This document shows positions 35,504 through 44,450 of a DNA stretch of 64,000 nucleotides, piece by piece; within the stretch, counting starts at the first letter, position 1, and every line of letters starts with the position of its first letter. Both the position numbers and the translations under genes were made by a program. Location of the stretch: positions 180,976-244,975 of the forward strand of contig NZ_STGF01000009.1 of NCBI RefSeq assembly GCF_005222705.1, read 5' to 3'. The DNA is from Paenibacillus sp. SY21-1. GTDB lineage: Bacteria; Bacillota; Bacilli; Paenibacillales; Paenibacillaceae. The notes under the pieces were generated by a model that was given only the letters and a program-made list of their open reading frames with translations, was not told the origin of the DNA and did no database searches.

Positions 35504-36460
35504 ATGGAATCATTAGGGGATATGCTGAAGTCATGGCCTGCGGGCAAAGCGATTACCGAGCAGGCCGACCGGAAGCTTAGAGAAATGCTGGCGAACCCCC
35601 TCGTTCAGAAGCTCCGCGACAAATATCCCGAGCTCGACGAGCATACGATTAAAATTAATATGAGCAGGGTATATGAGTACGTTAACGAGCATCAAAGCTG
35701 CTCGAATTGTCCGGGTCTTGATCTTTGTCCCAATGATTTTGCCGGACATTACACAATGCTGAGCTGCGAGTCGGTGAACGGCTATACGCAATTGCATGAC
35801 CGCAAGGTATCCTGCAAGAAATTTATTGCAAGACAGAAGGAGCAGCACATACGCAGCCGGATACGCAGCTTCTACATCGATGAGAAGGCGCTGCAGCGAG
35901 GTTATTCCTCCGATGAAATTTTGACGAACGACCTGGAACGCTCGAAGGCGGTCGGTCAAGTGCTGCGTTATATCGATCGGACGAAGGAGCACGGCTTGCA
36001 GGAGGAGGGGCTGTATCTTGCGGGCCGCTTTGGAACCGGCAAAACCTTTTTGATGTGCTATTTTCTGCATGAGATGGCGAAGGCTGGGTATTCGGGCGTA
36101 ATCGTCTATATGCCGGATTTCGTGGAAGATTTAAAATCGCTTATGCACGAGCCGGGCAAGCTTAAAGAAACGGTCGAGATGATGAAGGAAACCGACCTGC
36201 TCATTTTTGACGATATCGGTGCGGAGAATCTTAATCCGTGGGTTCGCGATCATGTGCTGGGAGCCATACTGAACTATCGGATGCAGCGCAGACCGACCTT
36301 CTATACGTCCAATTACGAGCTGGACGCGCTTGAGCGCCATTTCAGCTTCACCAGCAAGGACGGAGACGAGCTGCATAAGGGACAGCGGATTATGGACCGT
36401 ATCAAACCCTATGTGGAAGTCGTTATGGTGACGGGCGAGAATAAACGGGGGCGCAAGTAG
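35504..36460 (+). CDS. dnaI: Primosomal protein, helicase loader DnaI
   Basis: A 318-residue AAA+ ATPase that loads the replicative helicase. An N-terminal zinc-binding region has C66, C69 and C75 (CSNCPGLDLC). Walker A is GRFGTGKT (about 170) and Walker B is LLIFDDIG. It is in an operon with dnaB. ATG 35504 follows GGAGCGGGGTGAG. Confidence 0.95.
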   Translation: MESLGDMLKSWPAGKAITEQADRKLREMLANPLVQKLRDKYPELDEHTIKINMSRVYEYVNEHQSCSNCPGLDLCPNDFAGHYTMLSCESVNGYTQLHDRKVSCKKFIARQKEQHIRSRIRSFYIDEKALQRGYSSDEILTNDLERSKAVGQVLRYIDRTKEHGLQEEGLYLAGRFGTGKTFLMCYFLHEMAKAGYSGVIVYMPDFVEDLKSLMHEPGKLKETVEMMKETDLLIFDDIGAENLNPWVRDHVLGAILNYRMQRRPTFYTSNYELDALERHFSFTSKDGDELHKGQRIMDRIKPYVEVVMVTGENKRGRK

Positions 36461-36506
36461 GAAGGACGCTGGCTGCCGGCAGATTGTAAAAAATTGCATA
36501 TTGGAA

Positions 36507-36549
36507 TAAAGGCTCAGAGACGTTTGGCGACGGCTCTAAGCCTTTTTTG
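36507..36549 (+). terminator. Terminator of the dnaB-dnaI operon
   Basis: AAAGGCTCAGAG pairs with CTCTAAGCCTTT (one bulge), followed by six T residues. Confidence 0.85.
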
Positions 36550-36574
36550 CGTTGAATTGAAACTTTTGTAAATA

Positions 36575-36587
36575 TATAGGTTGAACT
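36575..36587 (+). repeat. Solo IS630-type terminal repeat
   Basis: TATAGGTTGAACT matches the left terminal repeat of the IS630 element at 37384 (TATAGATTGAACT) at 12 of 13 positions, and it is preceded by TA as a true end would be. No transposase frame follows it directly. Confidence 0.5.
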
Positions 36588-36618
36588 AACTATTCGAGGA
36601 TATAACGCTCATTATGGC

Positions 36619-36781
36619 GTGTCTGAGAACGCTGAGGACAGTAAATTTTGCCGAATTTTCGTCCCATGCAAGGCGCGTTTGTGAAGGTGTACCGTGGGTA
36701 CATCAAGCAAACGGAACGAAGCAGGGGGCGAAAAGGCAGTGAAAGGTGCCACTGAACGGGTTTTCAGACACATCCTAGTCT
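36619..36781. mobile_element. MITE-like palindromic element, 163 bp
   Basis: The ends GTGTCTGAGAAC (36619-36630) and GTTTTCAGACAC (36770-36781) are inverted repeats. The interior is a long imperfect palindrome centred on TGTACC-GTG-GGTACA (36688-36702), with TTTTCG/CGAAAA and CGTTTG/CAAACG arms. No coding frame of note. Structure suggests a non-autonomous mobile or REP-like repeat able to fold into one long hairpin. Confidence 0.65.
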
Positions 36782-36872
36782 ATTGGGAAAGCTATTTTCG
36801 TCCTAAAAAGTAGAAAAACAAGTGACTGAGCAGGCTGAGGGCTGTCCTTTGGGCCCCTCTGGGAAAAAAGAT

Positions 36873-37382
36873 AGTAAGAAATGTTATTGTAGCGTGCAAT
36901 TAGGGGCGCTCTTGGTGGAAATTAGTAAGAAATGTGACTGTAGCGTGCAATTAGGGGCGCTCTTGGTGGAAATTAGTAAGAAATGTGACTGTAGCGTGCA
37001 ATTAGGGGCGCTCTTGGTGGAAATTAGTAAGAAATGTGACTGTAGCGCGTAATTTGGAGCTCTCTTGGTGGAAATTAGTAAGAAATGTGATTGTAGCGCG
37101 TAATTTGGAGCTCTCTTGGTGGAAATTAGTAAGAAATGTGACTGTAGCGTGCAATTAGGGGCGCTCTTGGCGGAAATTAGTAAGAAATGTGACTGTAGCG
37201 CGTAATTTGGAGCTCTCTTGATGGAAATTAGTAAGAAATGTGACTGTAGCGCGTAATTTGGAGCTTTCTTGGTGGAAATTAGTAAGAAATGTGACTGTAG
37301 CGCGTAATTTGGAGCTCTCTTGGTGGAAATCAGTAAGAAATGTGACTGTAGCGTGCAATTAGGGGCGCTCTTGGTGGAAATT
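36873..37382. repeat. Minisatellite: ten 51-bp tandem repeats of two sub-types
   Basis: Ten units of exactly 51 bp (starts 36873, 36924, 36975, 37026, 37077, 37128, 37179, 37230, 37281, 37332). All share AGTAAGAAATGTGACTGTAG at the start (few changes) and CTTGGTGGAAATT at the end. The centre is either type A (CGTGCAATTAGGGGCGCT) or type B (CGCGTAATTTGGAGCTCT), in the order AAABBABBBA. Because 51 is a multiple of three, several frames stay open, giving 17-residue repeat peptides on both strands; these lack ribosome sites and are not called as genes. Confidence 0.95.
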
Positions 37383-37461
37383 ATATAGATTGAACTCTTA
37401 AATTTAATTGCTGTCCGAAATGGGTGAGTAAAAGAAAGAACCCACAAAGGCGGCGATTGAA

Positions 37462-37698
37462 ATGACGATCCAAAAAGAGATTGAAAAGCTGAAAGAAGCC
37501 ATGAAAGAAACAAAAAATCCTCGTATGTATGAGAGATATCTGGCCGTTCGACTACACTTGGAGGGGCGAACACTCTCGGAAATAGCCGGGATTTTAAATC
37601 GATCCTTTCCTACCATTAGCGGATACTGGAACAGCTATCGCAACGAGGGCTTGCAGGCATGGGCTTTCGTGAGTACCCGGGCAGACCTAAAAAATTGA
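37462..37698 (+). CDS. IS630 transposase, N-terminal frame
   Basis: A 78-residue frame with the transposase DNA-binding HTH (LSEIAGILNRSFPTISGYW). After GLQ it reads WAFVSTRADLKN and stops at TGA. The family's usual continuation (GFREYPGRP linker) is in the -1 frame, so the full enzyme needs a -1 shift or a lost base is present near 37655. A slippery run A-AAA-AAT occurs just before the stop (37686-37692). Confidence 0.8.
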   Translation: MTIQKEIEKLKEAMKETKNPRMYERYLAVRLHLEGRTLSEIAGILNRSFPTISGYWNSYRNEGLQAWAFVSTRADLKN

Positions 37699-38495
37699 AT
37701 GAACTACAAGAACAACAATTAAAGAACACGATTGCAGAAAAGCGGCCTGTTGATGTTGGCTTTAAGGCCAAGTTTACCTGGACCTTGAAATTCATTCGCG
37801 CCTACACCCAAAGGGAGTTTGATCCAACCTATACGCTAAAAGGGGTGTCTAAGGTATTGACGCGGCTAGGCTTCAGCTATACAAAAGCCACCTATACCTT
37901 GGCGCGCGCAAACGAAAAAGAGCAAGAGCATTTTCGTAAAACGACACTCCCTGCGCTTAAAGAGCAATTAAGCCTAGGTAAAATCGATCATTTGCTGTTT
38001 GAGGATGAGTCGTCTATACGAGCGTATATGGCCCTGCAATACAATTGGTTTCCGAAGGGACAACAACGCAAAATTCCAACATACGGACAGCATAAAGGAG
38101 CTAAACGCTTCGCTGCCATTGATTATGCAACGGGACATGTCGTCCATCGAGAGAAAGAGGAGTTGGATACAGGAGCCTTTCAACGGTTTTTGCTCGATAT
38201 CTTGGAGAGCTTCAAAGGTCAGATCGTCATAGTGTTAGATCATGCCCGCATCCATCATGCGAAAATGATTCAACCCTTTATTAAGAAATATCCCAGATTA
38301 CAATTTGTTTTTCTGCCAAAGTATAGTCCGGAACTTAATCCCATAGAAGGTTTATGGAGGTGGTTGAAACATGATGTCGTGAACAACGTGTTTTTCCAAA
38401 AATTTTACGTTATTCGCTCCCAGGTGGCCAAGTTCATGAAGCATATCAACGCAACACCTCAAGGCACCAGCAATCCTTTGCTACTTCAGGTTTAA
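37659..38495 (+). CDS. IS630 transposase, catalytic frame
   Basis: A 278-residue frame containing the GRPKKLNE linker and the complete DDE triad of IS630 enzymes: D in LLFEDESS, D in IVLDHARIHHA, and E in SPELNPIEGLWRWLK. It overlaps the N-terminal frame by 40 bases in the -1 register. The catalytic part looks intact, so the element may be active if frameshifting works. The ATG at 37659 has no good ribosome site of its own. Confidence 0.85.
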   Translation: MGFREYPGRPKKLNELQEQQLKNTIAEKRPVDVGFKAKFTWTLKFIRAYTQREFDPTYTLKGVSKVLTRLGFSYTKATYTLARANEKEQEHFRKTTLPALKEQLSLGKIDHLLFEDESSIRAYMALQYNWFPKGQQRKIPTYGQHKGAKRFAAIDYATGHVVHREKEELDTGAFQRFLLDILESFKGQIVIVLDHARIHHAKMIQPFIKKYPRLQFVFLPKYSPELNPIEGLWRWLKHDVVNNVFFQKFYVIRSQVAKFMKHINATPQGTSNPLLLQV

Positions 38496-38583
38496 AGTTT
38501 TTCAGTTCAGTCTATATAGGTAGGCCTTTGGCAGCGTTTATTAATCTTTTTTATTAAAACGATCAAATTTTTAAAATTGAGTA

Positions 38584-38613
38584 TTGACAGTACAAGGTGA
38601 GCGCTGGTAATAT
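38584..38613 (+). promoter_or_regulatory. Probable sigma-A promoter of the sulfate operon
   Basis: TTGACA (38584-38589) and TAATAT (38608-38613) with an 18-base spacer, 150 bp before the binding-protein start. The IS630 right end is 67 bp upstream of the -35 box. Confidence 0.6.
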
Positions 38614-38764
38614 TCATCCATAACCAACTAAACAGGTAGGAATAATGGTTGCGACCGGACGAACCGGAGTTAACCCCATGTACCAGAGGACGGACAATAG
38701 CAGGTATGCATAGACAGAACAGTTCTCGATCGGCCTGTCAAAAAAGTAAAGGGGTGCTTGTCAG

Positions 38765-39865
38765 ATGAAGCAAGTTAGAAAATTTCGTTCGGTGGCATTA
38801 TTGTTAATCGCGTTGGTCATGGTGCTGGCTGCTTGCGGCCAGGGCGGAAATAAACCGGCAAATTCGGGCAGCGAACCATCGCCTGCGGGCAATGCGACGA
38901 ATGCTCCGGCCAAGGAAGAGCCGAAACCTCCGGTAGAGCTATTGAACGTTTCCTACGATCCGACACGCGAGCTGTATGTCGAGTTTAACGAAGCATTCGC
39001 CAAGCATTGGAAGGAAGAGACAGGACAGACCGTAACGATCAAGCAGTCCCATGGCGGATCGGGCAAGCAAGGCCGCGCCGTTATTGACGGATTGAAGGCC
39101 GATGTGGTAACGCTGGCGCTCGGTTACGATATTGACGCCATTGTGGAGCCTGGACTTATTAAAGAAGACTGGCAAAAGCAATTCGAGCACAACAGCTCGC
39201 CATATACCTCTACAATCGTATTCCTGGTGCGCAAAGGAAACCCTAAAGGCATTCAGGATTGGAATGATTTAATTAAAGACGGCGTTGAAGTTATTACGCC
39301 AAACCCGAAAACATCGGGCGGAGCGCGTTGGAATTACCTGGCTGCATGGGGCTATGCCCTGAAGCAAAACGGCGGCGACGAGGCGAAGGCGCAGGAATTT
39401 GTAAGCGAGCTGTTCAAGCATGTACCGGTGCTGGATTCGGGAGCGCGCGGATCGACGACAACGTTTGTGGAACGCGGCATCGGCGACGTATTGCTGGCAT
39501 GGGAGAATGAAGCATTCCTGTCGATTAATGAGCTGGGCGTCGATAAATTCGAAATCGTATATCCATCGTTGAGCATTCTTGCGGAGCCTCCGGTCGCCAT
39601 CGTTGATAAAGTAGTCGATGATCGCGGAACGCGTGAGGTTGCGGAAGCTTACCTGCAGTATTTGTACACGGAGGAAGGTCAGGAGCTGGCGGCGAAAAAC
39701 TACTATCGCCCGATTTCGGAGACGGTTGCGGCCAAGTACACGGAGCAATTCAAGGCGCTTGAGCTGCTTACGATCGACGGCGATTTCGGAGGCTGGAAAG
39801 AAGCGCAAACGAAGCATTTTGCGGATGGCGGCATTTTTGACAAAATCTACACTCCGGGCGCCTAA
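38765..39865 (+). CDS. sbp: Sulfate-binding lipoprotein
   Basis: A 366-residue binding protein with a lipobox (VLAAC), a Ser/Asn/Pro-rich linker and the sulfate/thiosulfate-binding pattern [47 protein letters not shown]. It captures sulfate outside the membrane for CysT/CysW. ATG 38765 follows AAAGGGGTG. First gene of the operon. Confidence 0.9.
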   Translation: MKQVRKFRSVALLLIALVMVLAACGQGGNKPANSGSEPSPAGNATNAPAKEEPKPPVELLNVSYDPTRELYVEFNEAFAKHWKEETGQTVTIKQSHGGSGKQGRAVIDGLKADVVTLALGYDIDAIVEPGLIKEDWQKQFEHNSSPYTSTIVFLVRKGNPKGIQDWNDLIKDGVEVITPNPKTSGGARWNYLAAWGYALKQNGGDEAKAQEFVSELFKHVPVLDSGARGSTTTFVERGIGDVLLAWENEAFLSINELGVDKFEIVYPSLSILAEPPVAIVDKVVDDRGTREVAEAYLQYLYTEEGQELAAKNYYRPISETVAAKYTEQFKALELLTIDGDFGGWKEAQTKHFADGGIFDKIYTPGA

Positions 39866-39899
39866 GCGGCGGGCCGTATATGATTGGAGCTGACTTCAC

Positions 39900-40733
39900 A
39901 TGAAAGGTTCCAAGTCCCGCAACGTGCTTCCGGGTTTTGGGTTATCGCTTGGCTTCACTTTGTTCTATTTAAGCGTCATTGTGCTCATTCCGCTGGCAGC
40001 CGTTTTTTTCAAAACGACGGAGCTAAGCTGGGCTGACTTCTGGAGCACGGTGACGAATCCGAGGGTGCTGGCCTCTTACAGGGTCAGCTTTGTAACGGCT
40101 TTTTCGGCGGGGCTCATTAATGCGGTATTCGGACTGCTCATTGCCTGGGTGCTTGTCCGCTACCGCTTCCCCGGCAAGAAGCTGATCGACAGTCTCGTCG
40201 ATTTGCCGTTTGCGCTGCCGACGGCAGTCGCCGGCATCGCATTAACAGCTATTTATGCGCCAAACGGCTGGATTGGCTCGCTGCTTCAGCCGCTGGGCGT
40301 CAAGGTCGCATACTCGCCGATCGGCATTACGATCGCTCTGATTTTTATCGGTTTGCCGTTTGTCGTAAGAACGGTGCAGCCGGTCCTTCAGGATATGGAG
40401 AAGGAAACGGAAGAGGCGGCCGTTATGCTGGGCGCCTACCGGTTTCGTACCTTCTTTAAGGTCGTTCTGCCCGAGCTGATGCCCGCGCTGCTTACCGGCT
40501 TTGCGCTTGCGTTCGCAAGAGGCATCGGCGAATACGGCTCGGTAGTGTTCATATCAGGCAATATGCCGCTCAAGACGGAAATTACGCCGCTTCTGATTAT
40601 GACGAAGCTGGAGCAATACGATTATGCGGGCGCAACAGCCATTGCGCTGGTCATGCTCGTCGTATCCTTCCTGATGCTGCTGATTATCAATTTGCTGCAG
40701 TGGCGGATGAACCGCCGCACGATCGCAGGATAA
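39900..40733 (+). CDS. cysT: Sulfate ABC transporter permease CysT
   Basis: A 277-residue permease with six membrane segments and the EAA loop [25 protein letters not shown]. The segment [14 protein letters not shown] is typical of CysT/CysU. It pairs with CysW, whose gene starts 12 bases later. Follows the binding-protein gene by 34 bases. Confidence 0.9.
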   Translation: MKGSKSRNVLPGFGLSLGFTLFYLSVIVLIPLAAVFFKTTELSWADFWSTVTNPRVLASYRVSFVTAFSAGLINAVFGLLIAWVLVRYRFPGKKLIDSLVDLPFALPTAVAGIALTAIYAPNGWIGSLLQPLGVKVAYSPIGITIALIFIGLPFVVRTVQPVLQDMEKETEEAAVMLGAYRFRTFFKVVLPELMPALLTGFALAFARGIGEYGSVVFISGNMPLKTEITPLLIMTKLEQYDYAGATAIALVMLVVSFLMLLIINLLQWRMNRRTIAG

Positions 40734-40745
40734 GGGGGCGGGAAG

Positions 40746-41630
40746 ATGGCTGGAGCAATTACGGTGCATACGTCGGACGAAGCTTCCAAACGACCGCGCC
40801 ACATAAATGAATCGCGTACCGTGCAATGGCTGCTGATCGGTATAGCCATGCTGTTCATCGGATTGGTCGTGCTGCTGCCTTTACTATCCGTATTTGTCGA
40901 AGCGTTTAAAAAAGGCGTCGGCGTCTATCTGGACTCGATTACCGAGCCTGACGCTCTATCGGCCTTGAAGCTGACGTTGATTGTCGCGCTGATTGCGGTA
41001 CCGGTCAATACGGTGTTCGGTATTGCCGCCGCCTGGGCGATAAGCAAGTTTTCATTTCGCGGCAAAAATATTCTGATTACGCTGATCGATTTGCCGTTTG
41101 CCGTTTCGCCGGTCATTTCCGGACTCATCTATGTGCTGCTCTTTGGCGCACAGGGCTACCTCGGTCCATGGCTGGACGAACGAGGCATTCAAATTATTTT
41201 TGCCGTGCCGGGCATCGTGCTTGCCACCGTCTTCGTGACGGTTCCCTTCGTCGCTCGCGAGTTGATCCCGCTGATGCAGGCGCAAGGCGTGCAAGAGGAA
41301 GAAGCGGCGGCAAGCCTCGGAGCAAAAGGCTGGCAAATTTTTTGGAAGGTAACGATTCCGAATATCAAGTGGGGCTTGCTGTACGGGGTTATTTTGTGTA
41401 ATGCCCGCGCAATGGGCGAATTCGGAGCCGTATCGGTTGTATCGGGCCACATAAGAGGGGAAACGAACACGCTTCCTCTGCATATTGAAATCCTGTATAA
41501 CGAATATCAATTTTCGGCTTCTTTTGCAGTGGCATCGCTGCTCGTTATGCTGGCTGTCGTTACGTTGATCGTCAAGAGCATCGTCGAATGGAAAGCGGGC
41601 CAGCAGAAGAGCGGACCAAAGGCGGCATAA
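40746..41630 (+). CDS. cysW: Sulfate ABC transporter permease CysW
   Basis: A 294-residue permease with six membrane segments, [20 protein letters not shown], and the EAA loop [23 protein letters not shown]. The N-terminal 30 residues are hydrophilic. An ATPase gene (cysA) would normally follow; instead a yezD gene and terminators do. Confidence 0.9.
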   Translation: MAGAITVHTSDEASKRPRHINESRTVQWLLIGIAMLFIGLVVLLPLLSVFVEAFKKGVGVYLDSITEPDALSALKLTLIVALIAVPVNTVFGIAAAWAISKFSFRGKNILITLIDLPFAVSPVISGLIYVLLFGAQGYLGPWLDERGIQIIFAVPGIVLATVFVTVPFVARELIPLMQAQGVQEEEAAASLGAKGWQIFWKVTIPNIKWGLLYGVILCNARAMGEFGAVSVVSGHIRGETNTLPLHIEILYNEYQFSASFAVASLLVMLAVVTLIVKSIVEWKAGQQKSGPKAA

Positions 41631-41653
41631 ACGAATAAATGGAGGGATTGCAG

Positions 41654-41872
41654 ATGGCAAAACCATTGGAAATTGACCAGCAATTGCTGGACAGAATCGC
41701 GGAGCAGGTGAACGGCATCCATTATGGGCAGGTTACGATTACCGTCCATGACGGGCGAATTGTACAGATCGACCGAACCGAGCGAACACGCTACGATAAC
41801 CCTTCCCAGAAGCAGCAGCCTAAGGCACGCGAAGCGCAGGCGGGAGAAGAAGGCTTGCGTATCGTTCAGTAG
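41654..41872 (+). CDS. yezD: YezD family small protein (DUF2292)
   Basis: A 72-residue protein with the YezD core GQVTITVHDGRIVQIDRTE. In bacilli it accompanies sulfur-assimilation genes. ATG 41654 is used because GGAGGG lies 8 bases before; the upstream in-frame ATG 41639 precedes that site. The C-terminus is charged and Gln-rich. Confidence 0.85.
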   Translation: MAKPLEIDQQLLDRIAEQVNGIHYGQVTITVHDGRIVQIDRTERTRYDNPSQKQQPKAREAQAGEEGLRIVQ

Positions 41873-41894
41873 TAATGCTTGAATGACCCATCCT

Positions 41895-41945
41895 GCGGCC
41901 AGCGCCAAACCTTCCGGCTTGTGCGGAACGTTTGGCGCTGGCCGC
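41895..41945. terminator. Long perfect inverted repeat after yezD
   Basis: GCGGCCAGCGCCAAAC (41895-41910) pairs over 16 bp with 41930-41945, and the loop can add TTCCG/CGGAA. No T tail follows; it may act with the next hairpin or protect mRNA ends. Confidence 0.6.
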
Positions 41946-41953
41946 GCTTATAC

Positions 41954-42003
41954 AAAAAGGCTGTATCTGTACAAGCGGGTGCTTGTACGGACACAGCCTT
42001 TTG
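41954..42003. terminator. Bidirectional terminator
   Basis: AAAAAGGCTGT pairs with ACAGCCTTTT and TGTACAAGC pairs with GCTTGTAC, loop GGGT. It lies between yezD (+) and the small membrane gene (-). Confidence 0.85.
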
Positions 42004-42103
42004 TCGAACGATATGAGCTAACAAGCGATACGTATGTACAGGACATACCGTTCGACGCGGAACGTTGAATTTGCCGTCAGTGCCGGCTACTGGTGCGCAT
42101 GCG

Positions 42104-42250
42104 TTAGGAAATGATGAACTTTACGATGACAGCCGCTGCGAACACGATTGTCATAAAGCCCAGCATGCCGCCAAAGCCGAACACCACATCCATCAAGTCA
42201 TGACGAGGCTCTTCGTTATAATGCTCGCGCGGGTCTCTTACATTCTCCAT
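42104..42250 (-). CDS. Small membrane protein, YqzM-like
   Basis: A 48-residue protein: charged N-terminus (NVRDPREHYNEEPRHDL) and a single membrane segment (about 24-46, ending VKFIIS). This resembles the YqzM family of bacilli. ATG 42250 follows AAGGAGG at 7 bases. Function unknown. Confidence 0.65.
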   Translation of the reverse strand: MENVRDPREHYNEEPRHDLMDVVFGFGGMLGFMTIVFAAAVIVKFIIS

Positions 42251-42434
42251 GATCGACGTCCTCCTTGATTCAGACCTGAGCCGCAATGGTAAGCGGTATC
42301 AGCTTAACCGTTGCCCTACTGGTATAATCAGCTTATAATAGTATACCCAAACACCCAAACAAATGTAAAGCAAATTGCGGCGCAACTATGCTAAAATATG
42401 TGGAATAGCTGAAGGAGCGGACGGAGGCGGGAAC

Positions 42435-44450
42435 ATGACGGAGATGCAACGAAGCGGCGAGCAGCTGGAGCGGACGCTGGCCGAATCCAGGGAAACGATA
42501 AGGCACAAGCTCGCCTTGCTGCCCGATCAGCCGGGCTGCTACTTAATGAAAAACGCTGACGGCGCCATTATTTATGTCGGCAAAGCGAAGGTGCTTAAAA
42601 ATCGCGTAAGGTCCTATTTCAACGGCAGCCATAACGGAAAAACGCAGCGCCTTGTCTCGGAAATCCGCGATTTTGAGTTTATCGTCACATCGAGCAATAT
42701 GGAAGCGCTCATCCTTGAATGTAATTTAATCAAGCAGCATCATCCGAGATATAACGTTCTGCTTAAAGACGATAAGACGTTTCCTTATATTAAAATTACG
42801 AATGAAAAGCATCCCAAGCTGGAAATTACGCGGCGGATCGTGAAGGATAAAGGGAAATATTTCGGGCCTTACCCGAATGCCTATGCGGCCCAACAAACGA
42901 AGAAGCTGCTGGATAGGCTGTATCCGCTGCGCAAATGCAAGACGCTGCCGGATAAAGTATGCCTGTATTACCATCTGGGGCAGTGCATTGCTCCCTGTGA
43001 ATATCCGGTGGAGCAGTCGGAATACGACCGGATGATTCAAGAAATAACGAAATTCCTGAACGGCGGGCAGGATGTCGTAAAAAACGAGCTGCAGCGGAAA
43101 ATGAACGAGGCGGCCGAGAATCTGGAGTTCGAGCGCGCCAAGGAGTTTCGCGATCAGCTGATTGCGATCGACGAGGTAATGGAAAAACAGAAAATTACGA
43201 TGTCCGATGCGCTGGACCGCGACGTCTTCGGCTATGCCGTGGACAAGGGCTGGATGTGCGTGCAAATTCTATATATGCGCCAGGGCAAGCTGATCGAGCG
43301 GCGCGGCACTACTTTTCCGTATTATGGCGAAGCCTACGATGATTTTATGACATTCGTCACGCAATACTATAGCGATAATCCTGCGCTTCCCAAGCAAATA
43401 TTGCTGCCGCGCCTGCCTGAGGAGGAGAAGCGGGTCGCTGACGTCAGTGAACCGCTGGAGCTTGCGCCGGCGGGGGGCGCCTTACAAGCCGGCAGCGAAG
43501 CGGAAGCGGCGGAAGCGGCGGAAGCACAGGCTGCTGTGGCAAGCGTGAGCGAACCGGATTTGACGGCGCCGGAGCTGCTGAAGGGAGCAGCTGACGAGGA
43601 TGCGGCCGCGGCTCTGCAGAGCTGGCTGAAGGTCAAGGTGCTGCTGCCGCAGCGCGGCCGCAAAAGCGAGGTTGTGGCGATGGCGGCGGACAATGCCAAG
43701 GTCATGCTTGACGAGAAGTTCCGTCTGATCGAACGGGATGAGGAGCGCAGCGTGAAAGCCTCGGCTTCGCTTGCGGAATGGCTTGGCCTGCCGCAGGTTC
43801 GGCGTATCGAGGCGTTCGACAACTCCAACATTCAAGGGACCAATCCGGTGTCGGCCATGGTCGTATTTACGGATGGCAAGCCGGACCGCAAGGAATATCG
43901 CAAGTACAAGGTCAAGACGGTGCAGGGCCCCGACGATTACGAGACGATGCGAGAGGTTATACGCAGGCGCTACGAGCGGGTGCTGAAGGAAGGGCTGGAG
44001 CCGCCCGATCTCATCGTTGTAGACGGCGGCAAGGGGCAAATATCGGCGGCAATTGACGTGCTGGAGAACGAGCTGGGGCTGTATACGCCAGTGTGCGGTC
44101 TGGTCAAGGACGCCAAGCACAAAACCGCGCAGCTGATGACAGGCGATCCGGCCGAGATCGTTCCGCTCCCGCGCGACAGCCAGGAATTTTATCTGCTGCA
44201 GCGCATCCAGGACGAGGTGCACCGGTTCGCGATCACCTTCCACCGCGAGCAGCGGGGCAAATCGATGGTGGAGTCGCGGCTCGACGCGATACCTGGCATT
44301 GGCGAGAAGCGGCGAAAGGTGCTGCTCAAGCATTTTGGCTCGGTGAAAAAAATAAAAGAGGCCTCCGTCGAAGACTTCCGGCCTCTTTCCATTGGCGATA
44401 AGCTCGCCGCACAGATTATAGCTTTTCTAAATGAGGAACCGTCGGAGTGA
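42435..44450 (+). CDS. uvrC: Excinuclease ABC subunit C
   Basis: A 671-residue nuclease that makes both incisions in nucleotide excision repair with UvrAB. It has the GIY-YIG domain ([20 protein letters not shown]), the UVR motif region ([12 protein letters not shown]), the RNase H-like nuclease domain ([19 protein letters not shown]) and a C-terminal helix-hairpin-helix ([13 protein letters not shown]). It is about 80 residues longer than Bacillus UvrC, mostly from an Ala/Glu-rich insertion at about 335-392. ATG 42435 follows GGAGGCGG. Its last 35 bases overlap the convergent CPBP gene. Confidence 0.95.
   Translation: MTEMQRSGEQLERTLAESRETIRHKLALLPDQPGCYLMKNADGAIIYVGKAKVLKNRVRSYFNGSHNGKTQRLVSEIRDFEFIVTSSNMEALILECNLIKQHHPRYNVLLKDDKTFPYIKITNEKHPKLEITRRIVKDKGKYFGPYPNAYAAQQTKKLLDRLYPLRKCKTLPDKVCLYYHLGQCIAPCEYPVEQSEYDRMIQEITKFLNGGQDVVKNELQRKMNEAAENLEFERAKEFRDQLIAIDEVMEKQKITMSDALDRDVFGYAVDKGWMCVQILYMRQGKLIERRGTTFPYYGEAYDDFMTFVTQYYSDNPALPKQILLPRLPEEEKRVADVSEPLELAPAGGALQAGSEAEAAEAAEAQAAVASVSEPDLTAPELLKGAADEDAAAALQSWLKVKVLLPQRGRKSEVVAMAADNAKVMLDEKFRLIERDEERSVKASASLAEWLGLPQVRRIEAFDNSNIQGTNPVSAMVVFTDGKPDRKEYRKYKVKTVQGPDDYETMREVIRRRYERVLKEGLEPPDLIVVDGGKGQISAAIDVLENELGLYTPVCGLVKDAKHKTAQLMTGDPAEIVPLPRDSQEFYLLQRIQDEVHRFAITFHREQRGKSMVESRLDAIPGIGEKRRKVLLKHFGSVKKIKEASVEDFRPLSIGDKLAAQIIAFLNEEPSE
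44351..44388 (-). terminator. Terminator of the CPBP gene, inside uvrC
   Basis: Read on the minus strand, AAAGAGGCC pairs with GGCCTCTTT across a 16-base loop, followed by TATTTTTTT. It starts 28 bases after the CPBP stop codon and lies within uvrC codons. Confidence 0.8.

Larger units (their letters stand above)
37384..38516 (+). mobile_element. IS630-family insertion sequence, 1133 bp
   Basis: The ends TATAGATTGAACT (37384) and AGTTCAGTCTATA (ending 38516) are inverted repeats, flanked by TA at 37382-37383 and 38517-38518, the target duplication expected for IS630/Tc1-type elements. It encodes two overlapping transposase frames and sits at the very end of the 51-bp repeat array. Confidence 0.9.

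Noticed and set aside
36873..37382. CRISPR array
   Set aside because: The whole 51-bp unit repeats, with no unique spacers and no cas genes nearby.
36884..37573. 229-codon minus-strand frame of 17-residue repeats
   Set aside because: It is the 51-bp repeat array read in an open frame and begins antisense inside the IS630 element; no ribosome site and no unique domain.
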